From assembly GCA_025267735.1 (NCBI GenBank), contig CM046307.1, positions 52,557,395 through 52,621,394 on the forward strand: DNA of 64,000 bases. The letters run 5' to 3'. Source of the stretch: Mactra quadrangularis (Eukaryota; Mollusca; Bivalvia; Venerida; Mactridae). The notes under the pieces were generated by a model. It was not told the DNA's origin, searched no databases, and saw only the letters and a program-made list of their open reading frames with translations. Both the position numbers and the translations under genes were made by a program. Shown here one piece after another: positions 22,275 through 34,417 of this stretch. The stretch's first letter is position 1; the number at the start of each line of letters is the position of its first letter.

Positions 22275-22520
22275 TCACTAAAGTTAAAGTCTGCTTCTAT
22301 GTACATGATCACACGACTTTTACAAATTTGTATGATAACCCTGGATCATTAAAATCAACCTCAGGCAGATGACCCTTCAAAGTACCCATTTGCACCTGGG
22401 TGTAGTGAAACATCTGTAGGTAAATTTCTTGCTCAAGGAAATTTTCAGCCCCCGCTTGTGGAGTTCAAACCCAGGACCTCACAATCCCTAAGCATGTGCC
22501 CTACCACTGGACACTCCTAC
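22275..22520 (-). mobile_element. tRNA-derived SINE, head family A, tail type 1
   Basis: The tail AAGTCTGCTTCTATGTACAT, the centre TTCTTGCTCAAGGAAATT and the head end CCTACCACTGGACACTCC match the copies at 1070 and 15905. Confidence 0.75.
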
Positions 22521-22647
22521 TATATGCTCAATATGGCCTACAAATACTTCAGAATGATTTCTTTTTTATGCCTAATGAATTAATATATTAAAATGACTTA
22601 GGATATTAAGTAAGACTGTGGCTTCAGTCATTTCTTGCTTAATAAAA

Positions 22648-22875
22648 TGAAGGAGCGGTCATGGTCGAGGGGTTAGGACCTTGGACTCAGATAATTATTG
22701 GATAGCCAGCCCCGCGTTGGTTCAAATCCCATCTCAAACCTACCCCATTGTTTCCTTGATCAAGAAACTTTATCTTACTAGCTCAGTACTGGGGGACCAG
22801 GAAGCAGACTCGAAAGTGAATAATCTTAAAGATGTAAGAACTTGTTTCTCAATCAAGCTTAAATAAATTAGTCTA
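22648..22875 (+). mobile_element. tRNA-Leu-derived SINE, family D
   Basis: The head reads GGAGCGGTCATGGTCGAGGG then GGTTAGGACCTTGGACTCAG, which matches a leucine-type tRNA with a long variable arm. The B-box-like GGTTCAAATCCC follows. The tail is AGCTCAGTACTGGGGGACCA onward, shared with the copy at 35745-35965. Confidence 0.75.
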
Positions 22876-23320
22876 AACTACTAAATTAAAATCTATTATA
22901 ATAACTCGAGGATCATCAAGATTGTGTCTTTAGACATTTCTTTAACTTAATACCCTCATATTTTGACATACTTAAATGTACAACAGCTGGTTTCAGACTG
23001 TTATGTCATTGTATGTATAAAAACCATACAACAGACTTTATATAAAATCAGTGTACTTTAATTCTTCAATATTTTACAAAAGGACATTCATGATGGTGTA
23101 AAATTTGTTTACATTTTAAGAATAACTTTACAATTGACGGTTTACCCTTGCTTTTATTTGATATTATATCTGATTCATACATTTTAGAATGATTTCAGTT
23201 TTCTGTATTTGTATGGTATCTAGCTAGCCTGTAAATGAACAATTATAAACACTCAGTGATATTGCCTTAGCTTTTCTGTAACATTAGACTGACTTATTAT
23301 GTTAAATAGTAAAGAGCAAA

Positions 23321-23412
23321 GTTATCTACTAGCCAGACTACATGAAATAAGTAATTTTCACTGGTCAGAATAAATTTTTACCAGTCCTGGTCTTCTGGCT
23401 AGTGGGTAAATG
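23321..23412. repeat. Dispersed ~90-bp CTAGCCAGACTA-type repeat
   Basis: CTAGCCAGACTACATGAAATA leads to AGTAATTTTCACTGGTCA and ends TTCTGGCTAGTGGGTAAA. A close relative lies at 43857-43948. Related words appear near 25980-26090 and 36235-36290. Function unknown. Confidence 0.6.
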
Positions 23413-23485
23413 GATGACTGTGTACATTATAGACAGCCTGTTGAATAATGTTCAATACTTCAATTTTCACTACCAGTTGCATATA

Positions 23486-23864
23486 TACAGTACCCACCAA
23501 AAGTTTGGAGACATTTTCACTTTGTAGGCCTACTGAATAGCTTTTATCTGAAATTTGATATTTGTTTATTTAGAAATGTGTTTAAGTTTTCCTTTACTGT
23601 TTGGTTATCATTATATTTTAAAGGGAGACTACAAAAATAACATAAAAGCTATGTTATGAGAAATAATTACAATAAACATGGTTTTTGGGGGCTTTAGGAT
23701 ATCAGATGCTGAATCTTATAGATGTTTTGCACATAAAAATTGTTTTTATTTTATCACAAACCATACTTAAATATATCAAAAATTATAATTCTACAAAAAT
23801 AATTAATCAAATTTCAAGAATTGTAGTAGTTTCTTTTTTCTCCAAATTTTTAATGGTTACTGTA
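23486..23864 (+). mobile_element. Tc1/mariner-like MITE, copy 2
   Basis: The left end is TACAGTACCCACCAAAAGTT. The right end is the inverted match AATTTTTAATGGTTACTGTA. Both edges abut TA, the target used by Tc1/mariner elements. No transposase ORF is present. Confidence 0.8.
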
Positions 23865-25465
23865 TATTTGCCTTTTCTAGTAATGTAAGATTAAATACTT
23901 AAACAAAAAGGAATAAAGCATTTACTTAAAAAACTCAATGACACCACATAACTTGAGATCAGAAATTTTTTCGTTATTCATATTTAATTTCTAAGTTGAA
24001 AATCAGAGCCCAGAATAACAGCCTAGAAACACTCATTTCCGACTTACATTATCAAAATTTTCAGGAGTGCAAGTGCCAGCTTATAAGTAACCCTTACTTA
24101 TATTAAAGTAAAACGTTTAAACCTCTAAAAAGTTAATTCATCAACACATATAGCTGGAAGTAGACAATAGTTTATAATCATAGAATTTTGTTATCTAAGT
24201 CTCTTAAACATAACACCACCTTAACTTCTATGTATGAAAAAAGTAAACAAGGAATAAACAAAAGGATTAAAATGTCTGAAAAGGATTATAATTGCCATTA
24301 TAATTCTAGGATAGGTCTATTGACTACCAACAAAACACTCCATCTGGCTTCAATAGAAATAATGGAAGTGTTCTATCTAATGTTTGGATTTACATGTACA
24401 CTGTATGGGGATTTAATTAATCAATTTTTTATTCAAGGATTTTTTAAAGCTGCATGCTTGTTCACAGATTTTCAGCTTATCCAAGTTTTCTTATACTCTA
24501 AAAATTTTCTATAGTTAATGTTTTGGAAGAAGAACAACAGTGTTCTGATTATGACAGTATAGACCTAATTCGGAATTTCCTGTCATTGCGCAGGCGGTAC
24601 AAACAAAGTTTGTTACACATTATAGCTGAAACGCACAAAATATGAATTAAATTCTATTGTTTATTGTCCATAAAAAACTTATTAGTCACATTAATTGTTG
24701 AAGTTGTTGAAATATTTCACCCCAAAATATTGTTTTATAATGGAACATGCCATGTATATTGTTGCAATGTTTACCTGAACGACCAGTACAAGTATAGCTT
24801 GAACAAAATAACATAACATGTTCTTTAAACATTAAAATAAACCAATCCATTTCAAAGGTAGCGCAGAATTGAAAATAAAGGTTGTATAGTTAGTAAAAAG
24901 GCCGATGATACAAAACCACCATAGTCAATAATGCTCGTAATGGTAGAACAAGTTACCAATACACCAACAGGACACTCATTAAAAAAATATCAAAATTAAT
25001 ACTGTATAATAATTAACTGTCATCTTGAGCATCCCCTGTCATGGAGTAGTTCATTTTACTGCGTAAATAAACAAGGGTTTTTTTTGTGTTCGAACTGTAA
25101 AGTGATGAATGTGTACATGTATATTTTCCAGAGATCATCCTTGGAACAAATATTATCAATAATCTTGTGATAATTTCAATAGTCCCTAGTTTTAGGTCAG
25201 TGAAAATCGACTCATTGAAAGACTTTATGAGAAAGCCATGTTTTACCATACATGGTATTGATTACTGATTGAAGACCAATATTGGAATGTATACTAAAAT
25301 GCTGCTGGTTAAATCAAAGTGTTTGTAATAGGAAGTTGAAAGAGACAATTAATTTAATTGTTCATCAATGATCATTTTTTTTTGACGAGGTGTTTGAAAT
25401 TATTTCCTTGTAAATTCTTCATAAGATTCTTAAGTGCTGTAGTTACATTGTTACAAGATGCATAG

Positions 25466-25937
25466 TAGGGGTGTAACGGTTAACCGATATATCGGTTAAT
25501 ATTGCAATACGACTTCTGACGGTTTTCAACCCGTTCGTTTTTCTCTGAACCGGTTTTTCTAGTTATGTTTCATACTGATTGTTTTTATCATAGTATGGAA
25601 TTTAACAGTTTGAATTATAAAGGTTTAAGTGTGTTCGGAAACTTGAAATATTTTTCGTAAAGTGAGAGAATAATTATTTTGAAATTCCATTCAAAACCTT
25701 TTTTCTTACTTATTCAAACATTAGCATGATACTTGTAGATCATCTGAAAATACAAATATCTATGTACAATGTTTATCAAATTACGACGACGCACGTCCAT
25801 TAAATCATGCTATGCACGTATGCACAAAGGACAATATGAATCGCAATATATTGCAATATATTGCAATATATTGCAATACGGGTTTCATGTATTGCAATAT
25901 ATTGCAATACGGTTTTTGCCGTATTGTTACACCCCTA
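25466..25937. mobile_element. hAT-type MITE with 8-bp target duplication
   Basis: The terminal inverted repeats are TAGGGGTGTAACGG and GTATTGTTACACCCCTA. The target duplication ATGCATAG is exact at 25458-25465 and 25938-25945. The interior has tandem GCAATATATT units (about 25842-25905). The ORF at 25812-26024 crosses its edge and is not a gene. Confidence 0.92.
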
Positions 25938-26174
25938 ATGCATAGTCAGCCTGATACACTTAAACTGAAGCCTAGGGCTTGTGAAAATTTATTCTGGCTA
26001 GTAATAATTGATTCAGGCTGGTGAAAATTGATTTGGGCTGGTAAAAATTACTTTAGTTATATGTAGTTTATATAGACAGGCTTGTTGATACTTTTGTCCT
26101 TTACTGTTTAGCATTATGCATAGGGCTAGTGTTCAACCAAAATTTACTGGGTAGTCTGTTTGTTTGTTTGTTTT

Positions 26175-26460
26175 TGTTGGGTTTTAATGCGTAGCAACAC
26201 ATTTTATAGGTCATATAACGACAGTCAGTCAACCTACTCACTCCTCCTGGAAAGGCTAAATCTCTGAATTTAGCTGTTAACCAACTACTAAGCGCATACT
26301 TTCGTCAGTGACTGACAACTGCCCTACATAATTAAAAATCATTGGTAGGAGGGAGAGTGGTCGTAGAAATAATTTCATGACCAAGCTCCATGAAAGTATG
26401 CCATGCCCGGGAATTGAACCCACAACCCTTGATCAGTAGACTTGCATGCTACCAGGATAG
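26175..26460 (-). mobile_element. tRNA-derived SINE, family C
   Basis: On the plus strand it runs from the tail (GCAACACATTTTATAGGTCA, CAACCTACTCACTCCTCCTG) to the head (GGGAATTGAACCCACAACCC, TTGATCAGTAGACTTGCATG). It is nearly complete. The ORF at 26375-26728 is a shadow. Confidence 0.8.
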
Positions 26461-26980
26461 TCTGTATAAACATGCATGAAGAATTCCTGTGAAAATTTTT
26501 TTTATTCTGTATAATGTATGAATTACAATATAGCTTGAAGACACTCTGGAGTGGAGAACAAATTTCAGCTGTTTTACCTTTGGAAAGATAACAATCAAGA
26601 TTACTGTCTGGTTTAGTCTCATTCACTTTACATTTCATTATCAATCCAACCAACACTGGTCTATAGCACAGTAGGTACCATGCCAGGATATCAAATTTAG
26701 TGTCCCGAAGGGTAGGGAATCCTACCATTGGTCATTATACCCTTCTCTGAAAATTTTACAATAATGTTGATTTTCCTCCATTAATAAGGTATAATAATAT
26801 TATATGGAGAAGTTAAAACCGGCCTTGTGGAAGGGTAAGTGAGTACTTGCTTTAGACAAGGGTCAAGAAAAGCTAGGTTAGGTGCGCTGACCACCCTGAA
26901 ATAACTTGTTTTGATTCAGCATTAAACCCAGTAAAAAAATCAACCTCTTTTGTTCTTATGAGCTACATGTATGTTATGTT

Positions 26981-26993
26981 GTTGCTAGGGAAC
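26981..26993 (+). promoter_or_regulatory. Candidate X-box-like site in intron 1
   Basis: GTTGCTAGGGAAC is one base from the X-box form GTTGCTAGGCAAC. It may be chance in 19 kb of intron. Confidence 0.2.
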
Positions 26994-27821
26994 ATTTTGA
27001 ATAATTTTAAATGACCTTTGATTTGGTATTTTTAATGGTACCTAACAATGATTTATCTTTTTTAAATTTTAAGATAACATTCTTGTTATAGATTAAAAGA
27101 GTGTGAATATCACAGTTAGGAGGACTCTTGAAATATAAATTCAGATTAAAAATAACTTATCCAAAATAATCTGCTATGTCATAATGTGCGATCATTATTA
27201 TGCACTTTTTTATGTTCAACAATTCTTTTAGCTTCTAAAACTAAGTTGAAGGCTAATTTTGAATGTGGTCACATCAGTAATCCATTTGCAGAATCATGAG
27301 TAAATGAATCTTTTTCTTGATTTAAAGTTTCATTTTTCCTTACTTTCACTCTTGCAACCGGCCTTTTTACAGTATTTTTGGAAGGGGACCTTGGCCTTAC
27401 TTACTATAGTACATAGAAATTTGAGGGTACTTTACTTCAGATATTATTATTGAAAATTGCATGATTTTTATGAAATTTTAGAAAGAGAACGGGTCTGTCT
27501 GTTTTATCAAAATTAGAACCCTGAGTTAGAAATAACATTGTGGAATTTTTACCAACCTATTAAATGGTACAAAAGTGACATTACTAACAAATCTAAAGAG
27601 AAATTTCAATAAAATGATCAATACCTCTATCAATTTGAAATTATCTATCAAACTATTAAAACAGCTATAATAATAAATTCAAGACCACCTATAGTTAAAA
27701 TTGTGATTAATGGCCAAATAATGATGGGAAATGAGAAAACACTATAATAACAGGATATGCACAGTTGTATCTCGGCTATATTTAAGAGTCTTGTTATGTC
27801 TTTTTGCACTCAGAAATTATA

Positions 27822-28136
27822 TACAATGCCAACCAAAAGTTTAAGAATGAAAGAAATTTACTAAAATTTCAGTAATTGTTTTGTAGAACTATATTTTTAT
27901 ACATTTTGTATGGTTGGTGATACAATGTACATTGAATCCCATACCTCCAAAACCATGAGCAATGTCATTCCTTTGTATAACCAAGTTTTAAGCAACCTTT
28001 GTAGTCTCAACTACAAATAAATAATAACAGATCAATAATGCAACGCTAAAAAACATTTTGAAATAAGCAGTTATCAAATTTTAGTAAAAATTTATCAAAC
28101 TGAAAAATTGTCTTCAAACTTTTGGTAAGAACTGTA
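27822..28136 (-). mobile_element. Tc1/mariner-like MITE, copy 3 (inverted)
   Basis: The ends TACAATGCCAACCAAAAGTT and AAACTTTTGGTAAGAACTGTA (read to 28136) are inverted repeats. Read on the minus strand, the interior matches copies 1 and 2, including GTTGAGACTACAAA and GGTTTTGGAGG. Confidence 0.8.
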
Positions 28137-28384
28137 GTTTGATAAATACCTCAATATGCATTTTACTGCAATCGTTATGTCCACCAATATAATTGCACCA
28201 AGAACGTTTTATAAATGTTGCAAATTTAATAGCATTGATCTGTTACCTCTACTTGCTGTTTTAAATGAGACAGATTATTCTTGGTAATTGATTGGATAAT
28301 AGAAGAATCATATAAAATATAATTGTCAATCTAAGAATAATTGGCAAAGAAATCTAATTCTCAGCACATTGAGACTACGGTTTC

Positions 28385-28404
28385 AACAACAACAACAACA
28401 ACAA
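28385..28404. repeat. AAC microsatellite
   Basis: About six CAA/AAC units in tandem. Confidence 0.9.
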
Positions 28405-28754
28405 TGTATGATACTTCCTTTGTAATATGGTTAATTAAAAGTTTCATCTGTCAGGTCCTTCTATGATTATTGTTTGAATGTCAGATTGTCTGGGGGTTTG
28501 TCTGACCCCTGTTTGAGGATGCATTTTGTTAAGAACCAAGTATAGCTTTTTTTAGTTATATCATGCCATGGTTTTTGAAACTTATGATAATTATGTATTT
28601 CTTATTACCGGTACATCCACTAGGGGTTTAGACCTGTGTTTCAAGAATTTCAGTCTTCTCATTCACTCTCTCCTCCATTCTGGAACAAGCTCCAGGGTCT
28701 GGCTATTTAAAACAATTTCTCCTTTTACTTCTACAAGAAACTAAATCTTTCCCA

Positions 28755-28830
28755 CAAACTGTGAGTAGGTTAAGTCACTCAGAGTAACTGACCTATACAA
28801 TGTGTTATGTTACTGCTCTACCCTGAGCCT
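28755..28830 (+). mobile_element. SINE family C, tail fragment
   Basis: GTGAGTAGGTTAAGTCACTC and ACCTATACAATGTGTTATGT match the 3' end of the copy at 41243-41570. Confidence 0.5.
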
Positions 28831-29544
28831 CTTCAAATGATTTTACTGTCATATTATGATTTGTAATACTATACTAGGATTGTGTTTACTGTACATAAGC
28901 TTTTTGTCTATGTGTTTTGCAACTAGGAATCTGTACTCTACATTTAAGTGACCAAGTTTTCAATAATGACTCAATGTATTCTGTTTCTTAGAAAGCCCGT
29001 TGCTTCGAATTCACTTTTGACGCAATGAAACATTTTTTTAAAAGATGATATGAAGCTACATTGAAACTAATTGACAAACTTTTGTCCTTCTTTTCTTAAA
29101 GTCATTGTCACAGACTTAACTTCAATCATTTTGCTGTTGAAAACCCATGAAACTTGATGGTCCAAGCTGGAATAGAATCCATGACTTTCTGTGTCATTAG
29201 CAGGCAACTATATTATACCAATTCATTCTTAAAGTTAGCTTGAAGTTAAGGAAGTACAAGTACCATTTATACCTCTGCTAATTTTTACCTTGTCTTCAGT
29301 AAGAGTATTATTTAAGAGGTTATTTTGACATTAGAATTAGTGCTACCATAGCAATTACAATACAAAGGTGTGTCTACTTGATCCGACAAGATAAGTGTTG
29401 AAACCATACAAGTATTTGATTTATTATCATAAATACAAGTAGTCAAGTATTGTCTAAGGTTTCAATCATTCCAAAACATAACTAAGTTTACTTTACAATC
29501 ATCTTATGGTATAATCATTTAGTTTTGTAATTGGATCATGGGAT

Positions 29545-29765
29545 CAGTTTGATTTGGTTTAATGCCATAGCAACACATTGTAAAGGTCATATCACGGGGG
29601 TCAGTCAACTCTCTCACCATTTCTGGGAAGGCTAAATTTCTGGATTGAGCCGCTAAACAGTTACTTAGGCGCATAATTACATCAGTGACTGACAACTATC
29701 TTACATGATTAGATCAGCATCTTACATGATTTAGAATCATTGGTAGGAGGGAGATTGGCTGTCAA
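29545..29765 (-). mobile_element. SINE family C, head missing
   Basis: On the plus strand it carries the tail blocks GCAACACATTGTAAAGGTCA and GCTAAATTTCTGGATT, then CATTGGTAGGAGGGAGA. A short internal duplication (ATCTTACATGATT, near 29697-29735) is present. It ends before the tRNA-like head. Confidence 0.75.
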
Positions 29766-31540
29766 ATATAATGTATCAAAAATTTTGAAATCGGCAAGAT
29801 TACTTGGACAGTTTAAAGTGTTATTCAAATCTAAGTGGTTTTTCACTGTTTGTTCTCGCAGAAACAAAATGTTCCTTGAAGAACTTTATATCACAATATG
29901 AGGTTTCACAGAAGTTTGGATAAAATTGTTGTCTTATAAGTCTTTATTCACAATTTTGGAAGGTTTTCACACTAAAACAGTTTGAAAGGCATTGTCTGCT
30001 GGGAAAAATTAATGAAAATTCTTTAGTGATTCTGATTTAAATTTTTAGCTTGTACAGTAATGTTCCACCATAAAACTTCTTCATTTGATAAAAAGGCCTG
30101 TTTCTTTATTACATATAATTTATTTATTACACCATAAAGAACAACACCTTTGTAATATATTGCATAATCATCCATATTTTGGTGATTTTGGAGTCCCAAA
30201 TGTTTAAGAAAAAAGTTCTCAGAGTGATAATGTTAAGGCTGTTTCCTTACTGAGGCCATTAATTTTGATGGTTCTAATGGGAGAAAGTTTTCTGTATTTA
30301 TAACTCATAAGCTGAATAATTAGCACTTGACTTGTTGATCACATTATAATAATCTTGTAAGACTACAATACTAATGTCATCTAGGTAATTAATGTCAATT
30401 TGGTTTATGCTATAGCAAATAGGAACAGTGGTGTTTAAGAGAGAAGTCAACTCAACTTTGGCTTAAAATTTGTTTAATCTGAATCATTTAAACCATTCAA
30501 AGAGTCAACTTCATTTAAATGTAAAATTTACCAAAATTAACGGTTTATGTTTGATTTACTGATTATAATCTACATGTCAATCGTAGGTGCCACTTAAATT
30601 AATAAACTTCAAATAATTTCACCGTATACTAGAACATTGGCATTATTTGTCTTAAATTCAAGATTTTACTAGGTTATATTTACATTAAGTTAGTCGACCT
30701 TTTGTTTATAATCAATGGAACCAATCAGAAGCTTTAGAAATGTTGGAATAATTTCCTTCACCACTCAAGTATGTTTTTGTGTTATGTTTAAATAGCAACC
30801 TTGGGTATGGTGACGTAAATTAAAGCAGCCCTACCACAGATTTCAACTTAAATATCAACTTTTCTAAAACTCTTGTATTGAAACATTTTGGAAGCAGTAA
30901 AGCAGTGTTTTGATATTTATATATAACACAAAACTGTTAAAAATGGTGATCTATGTTTAAGAACCTATTCCGTTATAGTAACAGTATAGGTTTCATTGTA
31001 CAGTTTTCTATGACTTTAATTTTATTTTTCTAATACTCTATTGGTCAGTTTGCCTGAAAGTATTAATAATTCATCTTTTCACTCAATTATAGACACTGAT
31101 GGATTATTTTAAAATGCCAAGACCTGATGATATTAAAGTTCATCATATTGCTCTTGACAACCTATATTTAGGTTCGGGCAACCTGTTACAGCTATTGAAA
31201 ATATGGTTCAGTCAAATTAAAACATAGCTGGCTGACTATTCCAGCAACCTAGTTTTTGATCCAATTAGTGTCAAGCCCTTGATATTTAAAAAAATTAGCC
31301 AAATATATGAACAAGTAGCTTTAACTGATAGTGTACAAGACAAGAAAGACTGTTTGCTGTGGGCTGAACTTGTTTATAGAAAATATTTACTTTATTACTT
31401 ATAGTATACAATTTACTGAAGATATTGAAGTGGAACATATGACTCCCAACTCCATGATATATCAATTTTGTTAAATGCCATTTAACATTGATACTTGCTA
31501 TCCTAAGTTAAAGTGTCATGTAGTCCAAGTTGGATTTTAA

Positions 31541-31980
31541 TAGCTTACCTGAGCATGGAATGTTCAGATTAAGCTGTAGTGGTTGGATGGTGCTCCCGAG
31601 TCTAGTGTCAACTCCTTACTGTTAACTCTCTGGTGGCCATGTTTTTTTGCTCCAACTTTCTTCTAGTATTGGTTCAAAGCAGTTAAAGTTTATCTCCAAA
31701 TCTTAGACAGTGCAATATTGAGCTAAGTGGGGCCAAAAATTTTTAGGGGCCTAGTTTTTTAAAAATCTTTCAAATTATTAAAGGCTTTCAATAATGACCT
31801 ATTTTCATAGTAAAAAAAACACTGTATTGTACCAATAAATTATTGTATTTTTTTTTTGATAATATGTTGCCAAGGTTTTACATCAAATCAAAGAAAAATC
31901 TTTGTTAACACTTTATAGGCCACAATTTTTGCATTAAAGCAATTTTCATCATACCCTATCTTGCACACAGGTGAGCGATA
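31541..31980. mobile_element. MITE with TAGCTTACCTGAGC ends
   Basis: The left end TAGCTTACCTGAGC and the right end CACAGGTGAGCGATA are inverted. The interior (GTTAACTCTCTGGTGGCCAT) resembles a repeat type common in bivalve assemblies. That comparison is from memory and unchecked. Confidence 0.6.
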
Positions 31981-32477
31981 AAGTTTCAACATAGCTCTCT
32001 TGTTATAGATTTAAATCATTAAAAATGCCATTTTAACATTGATACAAGTATGTTCCAAGTACCATGTTTTATTAAAACAGAGATAAATGAACTCAGGTTG
32101 TATTGTAGTTCAAGTAGAATTTCCTTATAGATTTAAATTTACACAGACACTTACTGTCTGCCAGATTAATAAAAATAAAAGATTTGTATATGTTTTATAT
32201 AATGGATTAAAGGTTGTAACTAGGGATCAAGTTATTATCTATTTATGACATGATATTTATCTATCATACATGTATGTATAATATTGAAAACTTAAGTCTG
32301 GCCTCTAAATTATCTTTTCTTTTACTCTGAAGATATTACGATGCGCCTGGTATGTACATTCTTAAAAATTACCTAGCATTTCCTGGCAGTTTTTTTAAGA
32401 ATCACAATTAGTCATTGCCTTAACATATTGGCGTGGAACCAGTAAAATTTTATTTAGTCTTGTGTATATACTAAATA

Positions 32478-32785
32478 GGAGCAGTGCTATGGTACAGTAG
32501 TAAGATTGTAACATGTATCGGGGTCGGATGGTCCTGGGTTCAATCCCCTCCAGGGATACTAGTATTTTTTTGTGTGCATGAAATTAACAAGTGGTTGCTT
32601 TACTCCACGAAGGTGTAAATGGGTATCTACAAGGGTGGTATAATTTTGTTGTGCCATTATGTATGATCTGCACATTAGCAGAGTAAAAGACTCCCTAAGA
32701 AGATTGATCGATACCAGTACCCCAATTACCAAGGGTAATAGTTTTAAAGTGACTGTGAATGTGCATCAGTATGAAACTTAGCCAA
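32478..32785 (+). mobile_element. tRNA-derived SINE, head family A, tail type 2
   Basis: The head GGAGCAGTGCTATGGTACAG has the B-box-like GGTTCAATCCCC. The 3' half (AGTAAAAGACTCCCTAAGAA, GATTGATCGATACCA) matches the minus-strand copy at 52000-52283 but not the copies at 1070, 15905 and 22275. Confidence 0.75.
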
Positions 32786-34023
32786 TAAAATGTCATTGCT
32801 TTTTTGTGTGAAATTTTCCAACAATAATCCTTAGCTTTTAAAATGCTGTCTGCTTGTTAGTTTTGTGAAAGTTTAAGATACCAAAAGCTTTACATTAAAT
32901 TATTTTAAAATTTCAATAAGTATGTGTAAGTTTGTTGTATCAATTACATTGTTACTATTTTTGTTAACTTCGACATATTGTAAATTAAACATGTATCCAA
33001 TATCAATAAATTATGGGAGATTTACCTGTCATGCTTTCAAGTCAGTATTCTTTTTAAAACATGATAAATTATATCTAATATATTATGTATTTGACTTGAT
33101 TGAAACGTTCAAACAAAATGGCTTCCATAGATATGCATTAAATATAGTGTATAATACTTCTGCTATTACTAAGGACCATCAAAAGATAATGGTCTTTATT
33201 GCGGAATAGTCTTGGAATAGGGGCATATTTCTCTTTGAATTAAGCATTTGGGAATTAAAACTTGTAAAAAATGGTACAATTTAGTGATTACCTAGGTGGT
33301 CTCAAAGTATAAGGGACTTTACTTTTAGAGCTCAACACTAATTTTAAACTAGTTTGTATACAGGGCTTGTCACACTTATTTTTAACCTTGGTTGCCCTAA
33401 TGGACAGCCAGCTTAGTATTTTTAACTTGCCCCAATCATAATATCTAAAATAGCAATATTAGCGTGCCCGAACCCAAATATAGGTCGTCAGGGGTAATAG
33501 GACAACCTTTAATGTTGAGCTATGATATTTCATAAATTTTGTCAATTAATTTTACTCGTAGGTTCAAATGGTACCAATATCACTTTTAGTATTTATGTTC
33601 ATATAATACAATACTAAATTTGCTACTTGAAACATGTATGACCAAATTTTAGTGAAGTTTTTGTGTGTTCAATTAAATCAAATTTTAAATCTTGAAAACT
33701 AAACAAGTTATAATTGCAACTTAATTCAAGTTCATATATACTTGATATATATATACTTTAATGTCTGAAGTGTTTAAAAATGTTCTGATTGTGTTTTGAG
33801 ATCTCAGCTTATGAATGAAAATATGTTAAATTTGATTAAAACTGGATTACACTTTAATGGTCTGGTTGAGAAGAATGATTGACTACTGATAATTAATGTT
33901 ATACTATAATTGTACCACCTATAATCTATTCTGTGCCATAGTCATAATGAAATCTCCATAAGGCCATGCACTACTTATTAAAAGGTTACGAGGGGAGGGA
34001 ACAATTAAGTTCATGGGTTGTTA

Positions 34024-34417
34024 CAATCTCCGTAAACAGATATCCTGTAGAGCATTGTCGCACATGATCTCTACTGTCTCCGTGGAAGGTCAAGTTGAGA
34101 TGAACTTTGTGTTGACCAATCAATGCATAGCTTTCATCTAGACAAAACACTATCATATTATTTTGATTTTGTAATTTCTATTTTGAGACCTTGGTTTGCA
34201 AGCTAATGTAACAGCGGTATTATTTAGTCTGCGATTGGACGGCTCATTTAAAATTGTGTGACATAGAGGATGTAAACAAGTTACGTATCATAACAATTTC
34301 GTCATGAATATTACGATGAGAAAAGGTCACCTGAATGTGACCTTCGTTTGAAAACGGCCAGATCTAAATTAGTGAGTTGGCGAGCGGTAAATTTTAGATC
34401 GGGTTTTAATCAGATTG
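34024..34417. mobile_element. 394-bp MITE, CAATCT...AGATTG, copy 1
   Basis: Shares AAACAGATATCCT, ACCAATCAATGCATAGC, TTCATCTAGACAAAACACTA, TTGTGTGACATA and GATGTAAACAAGTTAC with copy 2 at 37613-38010. It contains an internal hairpin AAGGTCACCTGAATGTGACCTT (about 34325-34346; quoted arms AAGGTCAC and GTGACCTT). No ORF. Confidence 0.85.

Noticed and set aside
24188..24514. 108-codon ORF in intron 1
   Set aside because: No domain, AT-driven composition and no splice context that I can support.
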